Positions 1 to 11,021 of a stretch of DNA of 64,000 bases are shown piece after piece. Source of the DNA: Verticillium longisporum. Its lineage: Eukaryota > Ascomycota > Sordariomycetes > Glomerellales > Plectosphaerellaceae. A model generated the notes under the pieces. The model saw only the letters and a list, made by a program, of their open reading frames with translations. It made no database searches and was not told where the DNA came from. The DNA is taken from the NCBI GenBank assembly GCA_019188255.1, contig JAETXT010000008.1:1-64000 (forward strand). Direction: 5' to 3'. The translations under genes were made by a program, and so were the position numbers. Every line of letters begins with the position of its first letter. Positions within the stretch are counted from its first letter, which is position 1.

Positions 1-309
1 TCACGGATAACACACCGTGATCCTAACATCATGGATCACCAACAACTAACCAGTGAGCCATCCAACATGAGCTCACCACCTAACACAACAAGGACAGGAT
101 GGCAGGTATATAAGGACGGACATTCTGGACTTGTAGATACATTCTTTCTCACGACAGTGATCAATCTAAGTCTTACCTTGTATTCATTGTAACGAGTGCG
201 CAACGCCTTACGACACCACATCGTCTCAGAGTCACAACCTAAGCTTCTGCAAACAGCAACCCCAACCCTCTGACAGTGTTCCCCCTTCGGAAGCTGCCAG
301 GTCGTAACA
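1..309. mobile_element. Probable LTR of a retrotransposon (5' edge cut by window start)
   Basis: The stretch ends in CGTAACA at 303-309, and the window opens with TCACG. If the two missing bases upstream are TG, the ends would be the near-perfect inverted pair TGTCACG...CGTAACA, the usual TG...CA form of an LTR. A TATA-like element (GTATATAAGG, about 106-115) sits where a U3 promoter would be. Base composition changes sharply at about 310 to AT-rich DNA, as expected when an LTR borders a decayed interior. No second LTR copy is visible in the window, and the first bases are outside it, so this is an inference. Confidence 0.4.
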
Positions 310-1000
310 CCTTAATACTTTAATACTCTAAAAACCGCTCTTTAAGATAGAAATCCCCTTAAAAGTTAGAAAACACTAGGGCAGATTAGCTTAGATAGGA
401 AAATATACCTAACTTAACCCTAAGGGTTTATAGATACGTATAGCCCTAGCTTCTTCGGGGCTTTTATAGCGACGCTATAGCGAGAGGGGATACCGGCTAG
501 TTAATGGATATAACTCATTAGTACGCGAGACATTGGACTATTTACCGCAAAGGCGCTAATAGAGCCTAACGCCTAGGCAAGCAAAGCGGTCGCGCTAGCT
601 AGGGACGAGATTAGTTTCGATAAGCTATAAGAGGTATTTTAGAAGACGGTTCGCGAGGAGTTACTACTAATATATTCTATACTCGCGTAGCCGGTGCTAT
701 AGTGGGTAAATGATATAGAGAAGAGCTTTACGTGGTTTAGGATAGCTGGATACGCCGTGGACGTAGCGAGTTTGCGAGAGCGGGAGCTAAGGTTATAGAC
801 GTTTAAGATATAGCTATGGGAATCTACTTATTAGGAGAAAGGCCTCGAGCTAGAATAATAATCTTAGTAGAGCAAGTATTAGATAAACGTCGGGCAGTAA
901 CAATATCATAACTTGAAGCTAGGTATATGTCCTGCAAATTTGGAAAGGTCGAGTATAATAGATAGAGAGCCGCATAACATGTAGACAAGATGACTAGATA
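310..1000. repeat. AT-rich, RIP-like decayed repeat (likely retrotransposon interior)
   Basis: The block is very rich in TA dinucleotides and poor in CA/TG, while CG remains common. This is the signature left by repeat-induced point mutation in ascomycetes. One frame around 706-780 reads about 25 residues without a stop (WVNDIEKSF..., then ...RIAGYAVDVASL) before running into stops, suggesting an old coding region such as gag. No intact open reading frame remains. The element family cannot be named from this sequence. Confidence 0.55.
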
Positions 1001-1200
1001 TCACCAAGATTAGCTAGTAGCTACTACTCTACTATCACCTCACTACTATCTTGATATAGGGTTCGTTGGATCTCTTTGCTTGTCGTTCCTAAGACGTCGA
1101 GCATTGCTCAAACGCTACTTGAGATGCGCATCTATCGTATTTGCCGTGTGTTGGTTCAATGCTCACAAAACGCCCATGTTCATCCGATACTGCGGTACTA

Positions 1201-2425
1201 TCATAGCTTGTAGGCCTCCGCGTCGCCATCGACGTCGCCAAACAAGTACATGAAAGCGTTGTGGACTTCATCGGTAAGATCGCTCGCCTGTAGGCTCCGT
1301 CCCTTCTTTGCAAAGGCTCGTCGCGAGCATTCCTAAAGAACAGTCAGTTTGACACTCTTTTCCGTGCTCGGGCTTCAAGTGCAAGCGGCACGTACTCTGG
1401 TGATTGCACTTCCTCCAAATGCTGCGAGTCCGACCAGCTCGTCCTCAGCCAGCGTAGCATCGCCTCGATCCCAAAGGCCTTCAAGATATGCGTGCCTCCA
1501 CCCCAGAAACGTAGCGATAGCCCCTGTTAATGTATCGCCTTGTCCGCCACTGCGCTTCTTACCACCTTGGAGATCAACGACGAGCGTTGTCTTGCCGTTC
1601 GAGATATAATCGTTGCCTCCCTTCTGGATGATGGTCACGCCATCAAGTTCCCGGGCCAGAGCCTCCACCTTGCCAGTCTCGCCGCCTTCAGATGTGACTT
1701 TGTCCTCATCGACACCGAGTGCTTTACACAGCCGTGAGAACTCGACTACGTTGGGCGTCAGCACTGCCTTCCCATAACCACGCACGAGGCTAGGATCCTT
1801 TTGCACGACCAGAAGCGCGTCAGCATCCAGGATGATGGGAAGGTCCCGCTCGCGCGCGGCACGTACGACTCGTGCCACTGTTGCCTGCATCAGCGGATCG
1901 CGGCCGAGACCCGGTCCGATGACGAGCACGTGGAGTCGAGGCAACATATCGGCCACGCTTAAAGCAATCCGTTCCGGGTCCGTCTCGGCGTTCTTCTTGC
2001 TGGTGTCAGTCGAGGAGCGCGTGTCTGCGGATGAGGCGGGCGACTGGCGCATCAAGGGATGAACCATGAGGTTAGGCGAGTAGGTCTTGATGACGGCGGC
2101 GGCAGCCGGTGTGCAAATGACGTGAGACTGCCGAGGGATTAGCCGACAAGTGATCGAGATGTAGAGCCAGTTGGCAAGAAAGAGGAAGGCACCATATCAC
2201 ATCCTAATCGTGCGCTGGCCATGGCCGAGAAATACGGCGCGCCAGTATAGTCTTCGCTGCCTCCCAGGACGCCGATGCGGCCGAGCTGTCCTGTCCATGT
2301 CCATCGTCAGTGCCGATGAGATTGGTTTTGCGAAAGAGGCAAAGCATACCCTTGTGGAAGTGATCCAGCATCGGTGGAATCATGCGCTGCACGCGAGCGA
2401 GGGTTTCCTTTGTGGTGGCAGACAT
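1201..2425 (-). CDS. ATP-dependent (S)-NAD(P)H-hydrate dehydratase (YjeF C-terminal/ribokinase-like)
   Basis: The enzyme repairs hydrated NADH and NADPH by dehydrating the S form with ATP. Four exons join to 345 codons: 2425-2350, 2290-2193, 2127-1396 and 1332-1201. The joined protein has the family N-terminus ending HFHKG, then the glycine-rich [20 protein letters not shown] segment created by the first splice, then SHVICTP and [13 protein letters not shown]. The large exon carries [29 protein letters not shown], and the catalytic/nucleotide region [12 protein letters not shown]. The last splice adds [19 protein letters not shown], without which the protein would end early at 1375. An in-frame ATG lies seven codons upstream (2446); I chose 2425 because the MSATTKE start matches the family. 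The second intron has a weak donor (GTGCCT). Confidence 0.9.
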
Positions 2426-3002
2426 ATCTGTCGTGTCTGCGGGCAACTCAAGTCCAATGTTTTGGATGGGTGGGTGATGGAGGCGGGGAAAGGAAATGGA
2501 TGGTGGGTGGATGAAGCAACCTCGGATAAAGCGGTGCCCTGGTGTTCAAATCAGGCAGTTGCACTGTCATCAGCAAGATCGATGAAGTACGGATTTCATC
2601 AAATGAAGGCAATATAGAAGGAACGGTTTGAAGAAGGCAAGCGCAGCTCGGGTGGAAAGCAATGATGTCACGACGATGCAAAGGCCCGCCGGAGCCAAAG
2701 GCCCGACAGGCGATTATGACAGAAAAATACGGCTCCAATACTAAAACGGGCTACAGACGGAACAGAGATCAGCTGTTCAAGGACAAAAGGAATCGAGGGC
2801 GTTAATTGAGTCTTGAGCTCCTATTTTACAGTGGTTCGACTGGAGAATCGCGCCCCAGATCGCTTCCCCAGGTGCTTCTCCCAGCCCGGTGCACCCTTCG
2901 AGTCGTCCTCCCGCTTCTACGGAAAAACAGAAATCACTTCGGTATAGACAGCTTCTTCCCCGTGCACCATGTCGGACCGTTTATTACACCACGAGTGGCC
3001 GC
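2426..3002. promoter_or_regulatory. Intergenic: NAD(P)HX dehydratase promoter / ATP1 3' region
   Basis: Both flanking genes are on the minus strand, so this holds the 5' region of the dehydratase gene and the 3' UTR of ATP1. No conserved coding frame, RNA gene or clear repeat is visible. Confidence 0.4.
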
Positions 3003-3562
3003 TTAACCGAGGAAGCTCTTGACGAACGTCTGGGTGACATCCTTGAGCCTGGCCTCGAGGTCCTTGCTGAGGGCGCCCTCCTTGTCGATGGTCGCCAGGA
3101 GGTCGGCCTCGTTGGTCTTGAGGTGGTTGAGGAAGTCAGACTCCCACTGCAGAATCTTGTCGACGGGGACGTTGTCAATGTGGCCGTTGACACCAGCGTA
3201 GATGATGGGGACCATCTCGTTGACGCCAAGAGGAGAGTACTGCTTCTGCTTGAGGAGCTCGGTCAACTGCGGCGGGATTAGCACAGATTTCTGTTCACAC
3301 AGGGACAGAACAATAACTTACACGCTCACCACGGGCAAGGGTCTGCTTGGTGGCGGCATCCGAGTCGGAACCGAAACGGGCAAAGGCGGCGACCTCACGG
3401 TACTGGGCCAGGAAGAGCTTGAGCGAGCCAGCGACTTGCTTCATGGCCTTGAGCTGGGCAGCGGAACCGACACGCGAGACGGAAAGACCGACGTTGATGG
3501 CGGGACGGATACCCTTGTAGAACAGCTCAGACTCGAGGAAGATCTGGCCGTCAGTGATGGAA

Positions 3563-3594
<32 letters not shown>

Positions 3595-5246
3595 ACCACC
3601 CTGGGTCTCAATGATGGGCAGAGCAGTCATGGAGCCACCGCCGAGCTTCTTGTTCATCTTGGCGGCACGCTCGAGAAGACGAGAGTGGAGGTAGAAGACG
3701 TCACCGGGGTAGGCCTCACGTCCGGGGGGACGACGGAGAAGAAGAGACATCTGGCGATAAGCGACGGCCTGCTTCGAGAGATCGTCGTAGATGACGAGAG
3801 AGTGCTTTCCGTTATCACGGAACCACTCGGCGACCGCCGCTGTAGCAAGTTTAGCTGTTGTTCAATGTACAAGAATGGTTGAAAACTTACCACCGGTGAA
3901 GGGGGCGATGTACTGGAGAGGGGCGGCCTCGGAGGCGGTGGCGGCAACGACGATGGAGTACTTCATAGCGTCGTTCTCCTCGAGGGTCTTGACGAGCTGA
4001 GAAACGGTAGAACGCTTCTGGCCGACGGCGACGTAGACGCAGTAGAGCTTCTTCTCCTCGTCGTTGGAGTTGTTCCAACGCTTCTGGTTGAGCATAGCGT
4101 CCAGGGCGACAGCAGTCTTACCGGTCTGACGATCACCGATAATCAGCTCACGCTGGCCACGGCCAATGGGAACCATGGCGTCGATGGACTTCAGACCAGT
4201 CTGCACAGGCTGGTTGACGGACTGGCGAGGCAGAATGCCGGGGGCCTTGAGCTGGGCACGGCGCTTCTCGCTGTTGTTGAGGGGACCCTTGCCATCGATG
4301 GGGTTGCCGAGAGCGTCGATGACACGGCCGAGCAGCTCGGGGCCGACAGGGACCTCGACCTAGTATGTATTAGCACTTGTTTTTCGGTTGAATGAAATGA
4401 TTGATGCTTACAATCTCGCCGGTACGCTTGACAGTCTCACCCTCCTTGACGAGACGGTCGGAACCGAAAAGCACGACACCGACCTGGCCAGCCTCGAGGT
4501 TCATGCACATGCCCTTGACGCCAGAGGCGAACCTAGAAACGGATTAGATGGCGGTGCGGAATTGATTCTGAAATGCATGAACGTACTCGACAAGCTCCTC
4601 AGCCTGGACATTGGCCATACCGTGCACACGGGCGATACCATCACTATGCGAGAAAAATTCGTCAGCGAAACAATTCGACGACGCACTTCGTCGCAAAGAG
4701 TTTCTGGAGGTTCCAGAGTGCCGTAGACACTAGGAAGTCCTCCTACTCCCCTTTGCTGATTGATGCTCGGGCCAGACCTACCCAACGGAAAGGACACGGC
4801 CAGTCTCGGCGAGGTTGGACTCCTCCTGGACACCACGGATGCGCTGCTCGAGAATCGAAGAGACCTCGGTCGGTGAGGCCTTGGCCTCAGCGTAGGTTCG
4901 GACCTGGATCGCGGCGTTGATGGCGGGTGCGGCATTTCGAATCTGGGCGGTTGAAAATCAAGTTAGCCGAAGCCCCGAAAATGCTATGGTATCCCCCCAA
5001 CGACAAGAACAACACAGCGTGAAGGGAGCTCGTGAAAAGCTTGCCCACGACGCCGCGACCGGCTTCAAGACCCCAATTGAGCTTGCAAAGAACTCGTGGA
5101 TGACTTTCGAAACGGCCGACCTTGTTTTTCGATGGATTGGAGATGGTTTTCGGGCTAAGGGGAGGACGACTTACGGCACCGACTCTGCCGGCGGCAGAGA
5201 CCGCACCGACGGCGCGCGTCGACTGGCGGAGGGCGTTGCGGAACAT
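3003..5246 (-). CDS. ATP1: ATP synthase F1 subunit alpha, mitochondrial
   Basis: Catalytic-core subunit of the mitochondrial F1Fo ATP synthase. Seven exons give 553 aa: 5246-5175, 4942-4782, 4643-4587, 4532-4412, 4359-3891, 3839-3322 and 3266-3003. The first exon is a basic, Ser/Ala-rich mitochondrial presequence ([20 protein letters not shown]). Visible motifs are the P-loop [13 protein letters not shown], then [16 protein letters not shown], the alpha-subunit segment [12 protein letters not shown], and the F1 signature region [21 protein letters not shown]. All six introns have GT-AG ends and keep frame. Length and order match the eukaryotic family, with no break. The gene lies in tandem with the dehydratase gene and in the same direction as RPL11. 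Confidence 0.97.
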
Positions 5247-6874
5247 ATTAGGAGGATCGTCGACGCTGTCTAGATCGAGGGAGAATCAATTGCAACGGGT
5301 GCAATTGAGTTTGAGGGGAGATTGGGGGTGTTGATGGTGCCTTTGCAGGAGTGCAAATGGAGTCTTTTTGGAGGAAGACCCGGCAGAGGGAAAAGGTGAG
5401 AGGGAGATGGAGCAGGAAAGGATCGAGTGGAGTGGGAGCTGGCCGAACCGGCCAATCAGGAGGTATCCGCGAAGTTTTACCTCAGTCAGCCCGGAAACTC
5501 CCTAACAATTCTCATTTAAGCGTGGCCCTGCCCTTCCCGATGGGTGCCTTGGAAGCCTGATCACCTACCTAGCCAGCCTTGTCCCTCAGCGACGTTATGG
5601 CCTAAACTCTGATCGTTGGAGGTCGTGATGCCTCGGACTTTTTTTTATTCTCTTTATTGCATTGCTTCAATGTCTTTTTCCATCGTGCATCGCCAGGCCA
5701 AAGCAGCGATGCCCTTCCCACTGCTTGAGGCCGCTCGTTGCCTGCCCGACCGAACGCCCGACCTCGGGCACCGGATCGGATTATGCTCAGCCCCGAGCAC
5801 TCAGTCTGGACCATTGATTGGCCTGAAACCCCTTAGGTTGCCCTCAACCTGCCTGACTTCCCAGGCTCGTCTCATCACGGCTCTCTTGACGACGGCTCGA
5901 GCTTTCGACTAGGACATCGTGGGTCCTCAGTCGTGTTTGGCTCGGCCAAGGGTTCTGGGAGATTTACCTCAAATAGGTTCATCTCCATCACGGATATGAA
6001 CATGCGCATGGTGAAAGGTCTGACGCTTGTATATTATGCGAGCTGTACATGTTCAACTAGACACGATCATGTTTTGGTTCATGTGTAAAACCTCAAAAAA
6101 CAAAATCGTTTATTGAAAAACTACTCATGCTTTAACGTCACGGTTTGAACATCCTGCTGACGATTTATATTAATCAAACTTAGGATTAAGCGCCTGGACA
6201 CATGACAAGATATTGGTGAATGAACAGCGCAGAAACAGATGCAATAGTATCTTGAAAGTAACCTCCATAGTACGCTGTCGCCATGTCATACATGCCTTGT
6301 CCGTAGAAATTAAACATAGGTGGTCCAGAGTCCGATGGATAGACGCTGAGGCAGCGCGATGCCTCCACATTGTCAACCCACACACACAATGCGTGTACGA
6401 ACGGCCTATGCCATATCACAATGAAGTCGATGATGTGCTTCAATTGACGACGCCACAACACCAGTGAAGCCACTTCGCGCATCGAAGGATACACGCACAT
6501 GGCCATTCGCTGATGATGCCCTCATGTCAAGGTGGTGAATGCTTCCCAAACGTGATGCAGGTCTGCAGAGAACCCGTTACAAAGTGGCAGGAACCAGAAT
6601 CTCTCCAGCACAGTCGACAAGCCACTTGCGGGCTTGCATTTCGCCAATTCGCATCTCACATCACTCTACGCACTGGGACTGCAAGCAGGGTGGAAGCCGG
6701 CATTATGCCGGTCGGTCTCTGAGGCCGTAGCTTGTGACGATTACTCGTAAATCAAGCTTGATGAAATTGCTGCAAGCAGCGGGAAATACACGCCGGTAAG
6801 CCCTTTTCCGTTTCGCCCGTGACCCAGAATCCGTTAAACCATCCCAAGAAAAGTGACGTTGTCCATTTGCGCAT
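5247..6874. other. Intergenic: ATP1 promoter and RPL11 3' side
   Basis: About 1.6 kb without a supported gene. The part next to ATP1 (5250-5600) is presumably promoter and 5' UTR. Small open frames between 6180 and 6730 occur on both strands, overlap each other and show no recognisable protein. There is no RIP-like composition. Confidence 0.4.
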
Positions 6875-7515
6875 TTACCGGACAATGCCATCGAAGCGCT
6901 GCTTGAACCACCTGACGGTCTCTTCACGCTTGATCTTGTGGTTGGAGCCGATCTTGGCCTTGCAGCGCCTGCGGGTGGCGACGCGCTCACCCTTACGGGT
7001 CATGCAGGCGTAGAAGTCCATGCCATAGATACCGATGGAGGGGTCGTACTTGATGCCGAGATCGATGTGCTCGGAGATACCGAACCCAAAGTTGCCGGTC
7101 TCGGAGAAGTTGCGCTTACGAAGCTCGTACTCCTTGACCTTGAGGCCACGCTCGAGAATCTCCTCAGCCTGTAGATATATCGGTTAGCGACAATTGTGTG
7201 GACGAATGTGCGACGGTTGGAAGAAAGGCATACCTTGGGGCCACGGACGGTAACGTGGACAGCAATCTTTTCGTTACGACGGATACCGAAAGTGCGGACG
7301 GTGTAGCGAGCCTTGCCTATTGATTGTCGTCAGGTTCATGCGCAGAGAGTTGCTCTCGTCGTGGATGCCTTACTGTAGACGGGGGTTTGACCAGAGAGCT
7401 GCTCAAGCACCTTGGCGGCACGGGTGAGCCTGTCACCAGACTCTCCGACGGAAATGTTGAGGACGAGCTTCTGGAGGTGAAGCTCCCTCATGGGGTTGGC
7501 GGCCTTCTCGGACAT
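6875..7515 (-). CDS. RPL11: 60S ribosomal protein L11 (uL5)
   Basis: Large-subunit ribosomal protein that binds 5S rRNA in the central protuberance. Three exons give 172 aa, the normal length: 7515-7374, 7316-7234 and 7168-6875. The protein begins [20 protein letters not shown], continues [19 protein letters not shown] and QTPVYSK, and ends [18 protein letters not shown]. The frame is open upstream to 7683, but the family starts at the ATG at 7515. Both introns are short (57 and 65 nt) and lie early in the gene, as in many fungal ribosomal protein genes. The gene is divergent from SmB. Confidence 0.97.
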
Positions 7516-7992
7516 TTTGACGGTTAGGTTGGTCGACGGTGGTTGATGGTCGGACTTGTCGTGGGCGCTGGTCGCTGGGCGTGAAGTTGCTGGCAAAAAG
7601 TTCTGGAACTTGAGAGTCGTTCGAAATTCAAGAGGGTTTTGCAGCCCCAAAGCCCTTGCGCCCAGGGTGGGCGACGACCCCACTGCAGAGGGGCTAAAAC
7701 TGGACTAGTACGCCAGCTGGAACTCACTACTGCCGGCTGTCAGCACTTCGAGCTTACCTTTCCCCCGCCAGCAGCCTGTCAGAGCTTCAGCCTTCTGTCT
7801 GCCTTCAGCCTCCCGAGGAAAATTTCCCAACTCTCATTGGAAGCCATATCCACCCACCCTTGACCTCCAACGAGCTCCGCGAAAGCAAAGTACTTGAAGG
7901 TCGCAGACGTCACCCGACATCTGCACGCAAAGGACCATTTTTGAACCTCTTGAGAAGCTGCACTCGCGGCATCTCGCTTCCCAACCGCAACC
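7516..7992. promoter_or_regulatory. Divergent promoter region RPL11 / SmB
   Basis: The start codons of RPL11 (minus) and SmB (plus) are 477 bp apart, so both promoters and leaders lie here. The half near SmB is pyrimidine-rich on the plus strand. No specific factor site can be named with confidence. Confidence 0.5.
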
Positions 7993-8937
7993 ATGGCGAA
8001 CAAACAGGGGAAGATGGTGAGTGGCCTTCCCCACCGACTTCCTTTGAAGCTCGAGGTTGACAATGTAGGCTGACTTGACGCGATCTATCTTTAGGCCGGC
8101 TACGTACGTCCCCCCGACGGTGCAAGGCTCCATGAGCATCCTTTCGAAGTCGCGATCGACACCTACTGACGCCATGCTAGATCAACTACCGGATGAGAGT
8201 CACTCTGAACGACGGTCGCCAGATGACCGGTCAAATGCTTGCGTTTGACAAGGTTCGCAACCCTGTCCTCCACCGCTTCCCCCGTGACTCCCGCTGATGA
8301 CATTACAGCACATGAACCTCGTCCTCGCCGACACGGAAGAGTTCCGACGCGTCAAGCGCAAGCAGAACAAGCCCTCCGCGCCTGGCGCGAGCGGCTCTGG
8401 CCAGACTGTCGAGTCGGAGGAGAAGAGGACCTTGGGCCTTACGATCGTCCGCGGCGCTCAGATCGTCTCGCTGTCAGTCGAGTCGGAGCCTCCTGCGGAC
8501 CCTAGCGCTCGCCTGGGCAGGAGCGCAACCGGCGGTATCGCATCGACTCTCAGTGCTGGCCCTGGTGTTGCCCGCCCTGCTGGTCGCGGCGCTGCTGTGC
8601 CGCCGTCATTGGCAGTAAGTTTTGGCATCATTCACTTCTACTACAATCGCTAACCTTCTTCACAGGGACCTGCTGCTGGTGTTGGTGGTGGCGCGCCTCC
8701 CCCTAGTTTCCCCGGATTCCCTGGCGGTGCTCCCCCTTTTGCCGGGCGTGGAGGTAAGTCCTCATCATTCTACATGGCTCGCCCTCATCCCGCTCACAGC
8801 TACTCAGCCCCTCCCCGGGTTTCCCTGGCGGATTCCCCCGGCTTCCCTCCTCAGGGTGGCGGATTCCCTCCCAAGGCTTCCCTCCCGGTCCTCCTGGCGG
8901 CGGTCCTCCTGGCTTCAACCCTCCGCCTCGGAGGTAA
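7993..8937 (+). CDS. Small nuclear ribonucleoprotein Sm B (spliceosome core), with frame breaks in last exon
   Basis: Sm-fold protein of the heptameric ring around U1, U2, U4 and U5 snRNAs. Exons are 7993-8016, 8095-8103, 8181-8252, 8309-8614, 8666-8753 and 8808-8937. The second is only 9 nt (GCCGGCTAC, encoding AGY), giving MANKQGKM-AGY-INYRMRVTLNDGR. The Sm1 region is INYRMRVTLNDGRQMTGQML with AFDKHMNLVLADTEEFR, and Sm2 is the GLTIVRGAQIVSLSVES segment. The C-terminal tail is the usual Gly/Pro-rich repeat. In the last exon the typical tail appears in two alternating frames: it shifts at the C runs 8813-8816, 8835-8839 and 8870-8872, then ends at the expected GFNPPPRR stop (8937). One net base is missing. 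I read this as homopolymer base-call error, not a real truncation. Confidence 0.88.
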
Positions 8938-10243
8938 TACGTGAGTGTCGCTGACAGGGAGGGTCGGGCGTTTGTGCGCTCGCGTCAGATTTATGATGAC
9001 CATTGGCGTTTGGGGATATTGAAGAATACCATGACGGATGGACAAAAACGCGAATCTGTAGAGGAGCGGCTCAACCTTGGAAGGTTGGGTAAATGAACAT
9101 GATTTCCGCACCAACACTGACTGAAATTTGCGCGTGATTATGGTCATTGAGCTTTGGGCGGAGTCCTTTTCGCGGTGATGGGCTGGAGTGATGTATGACA
9201 TGATGTAGGGTAACATATTGGGCGTTGCTGCGTTAGGACCCATCGAATGTGCTTCGTCGTTGCCGCCTTTTCTGTACACCAGGAAATGACTAAAAGCTTG
9301 GTAACAGACTGAGTAAAGGCTTTTGCATATGATAGTCTCTCAACTTATCCTGGTCCTGAGGCTTGCGTGGCCTTCGCTCCTTGCCGCCTACTAGGCAGTG
9401 GTCTCACCTGAGTGGCATAGTTTCATGAGTGTGTGTCTGAAGCTCTGCTGCATGTTGAGGTGTTTGTAGCTTAGACATGCTGGCCTTTTTTTGAGCCGCC
9501 ATTGGGTTACGTAGACTTTGGCTTGGGACTGCTGATTAGTACGTTATCGGACAGAGTTTAAAACCTTGGTTGCTTTCGAAAATCACTTAGTGAACGTCCA
9601 TGCTATGAGCATCTCGTATTCGTATTAACTTACGCGAGCAATGATTCAAAGGAACCCCGAGAAGAACCAAAAATACGTTGTTTTTGTATATTGTTATCTA
9701 TTTGGAAAGTTACTGAGTATTGTCTCAATCAAGTTGTGCATCTTTGGGTTTCGCTCGTGTAAGCAGTGCCGTCACTTTGTTGACGCTCACTTTCATGGCT
9801 TCGGTGAACACACATTGCGAATTAAAAACCCCACAACCACCCAGATCATTCTGGCAATATAAAATAAAAACAACTCATAGCTTCAAGAGATACTATATAC
9901 GGTCATTGAGTCCAGGAGGCGCAACAAACTGCAGTATGAGGCCATCATGTCGTCTTGTATGTCCTCTGACACTGCCTTCAGCAAGAGGCACGTGACGTCC
10001 GTCTTATCCCCGGATGGACGCTATCTCCGTTGAACCGCAAAAACTCAACGCACGCACCTCCACGAATTGCAGCGCAGCGGTTCCGATCCAAGCTCCGACT
10101 CGGAAAGTCAAGCTCCCCAACAAGCAGAACGTCCACCTCCAACCTCAATCTCCCAACCCAAGCCCCCATTTCGTCCGCGCCGACCTCGTCATCATCACGA
10201 CCGACCTGAACGACTTGCCTCTCCTTCCGACCAAACGATCACA
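8938..10243. other. Intergenic between SmB and MPC1
   Basis: About 1.3 kb holding the SmB 3' UTR and the MPC1 promoter. Composition becomes AT-richer around 9280-9900. No coding frame with recognisable content was found on either strand. Confidence 0.4.
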
Positions 10244-11021
10244 ATGGCTGCTTTCATCAAGGCTGTCAATGCCAAGATTCGGGCGAACCCGGCACTGAAC
10301 TACTTCTGCTCTACGCGTACGTTGGGACATTTTCTTGAGTCGGTGTACTTCGCATCGCGGGGTGAAGGATGAGGACAGGAGATTCGATTGCCACAGGATT
10401 GAGTGCGATCAATCCATCGCTGGTGCTCCTGCTGCTGCTGTCGCTGTTGAGGTGCCCCTTCCAATGGCTGGCACATCCGGAGGATCCTCGTGCGGCTCCG
10501 ATCGCGCCTTTAAGTTGCAAATTCGACGAGCTTTCTGAAGAAGACGCATACCAGAAGAGCAAGCACTGATGGCTGTGTCTAGATTTCTGGGGTCCTGCCT
10601 CCAACTTCGGTATCCCCGTGGCCGCCGTGCTCGACACCCAAAAGTCCCCCGACCTGTGAGTCCCCCCTACCCGGATCGCCTCCAAATCGTGTCTACGACT
10701 GCGAATCTCTACTGAACGGATACCTTGTACAGGATCTCGGGCCAGATGACGGGCGCTCTTGTCATCTACTCCGCCACCTTCATGCGCTACTCGCTCGCCG
10801 TCTCACCAAAGAACTACCTCCTGTTCGCGTGCCACTTTGTCAACGAGTGCTCGCAGCTGACGCAGGGCTACCGATACCTGTCCTGGCACAAGTGGGGAGG
10901 CAAGGAAGCTGCCGCTGCCGCGGGAGGTAACGCCAAGGAGACGGTCGAGGCGATCAAGGACAAGGCCGTGGCTGTCGAGGCCAAGGTCGAGGGCAAGGTC
11001 AAGGAGGCCCTGGGCAAATAG
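10244..11021 (+). CDS. MPC1: Mitochondrial pyruvate carrier subunit 1
   Basis: Inner-membrane subunit that, with an MPC2/3 partner, imports pyruvate into mitochondria. Exons are 10244-10316, 10583-10655 and 10733-11021, giving 144 aa. The first splice creates the family hallmark CSTHFWGPASNFGIPVAAVL, and the third exon carries ISGQMTGALVIYSATFMRY and PKNYLLFACHFVNECSQLTQ, covering the membrane helices. The C-terminal extension beyond the core is Ala/Lys/Glu-rich and probably helical. Intron 1 (266 nt) is long for this window. Function fits well with the next gene, pyruvate carboxylase, which uses pyruvate, but the two are almost 4 kb apart. Confidence 0.95.

Noticed and set aside
7516..7683. 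An upstream start for RPL11 at 7683
   Set aside because: The frame is open, but the sequence does not resemble the family, and uL5 proteins start at the MSEKA methionine at 7515.
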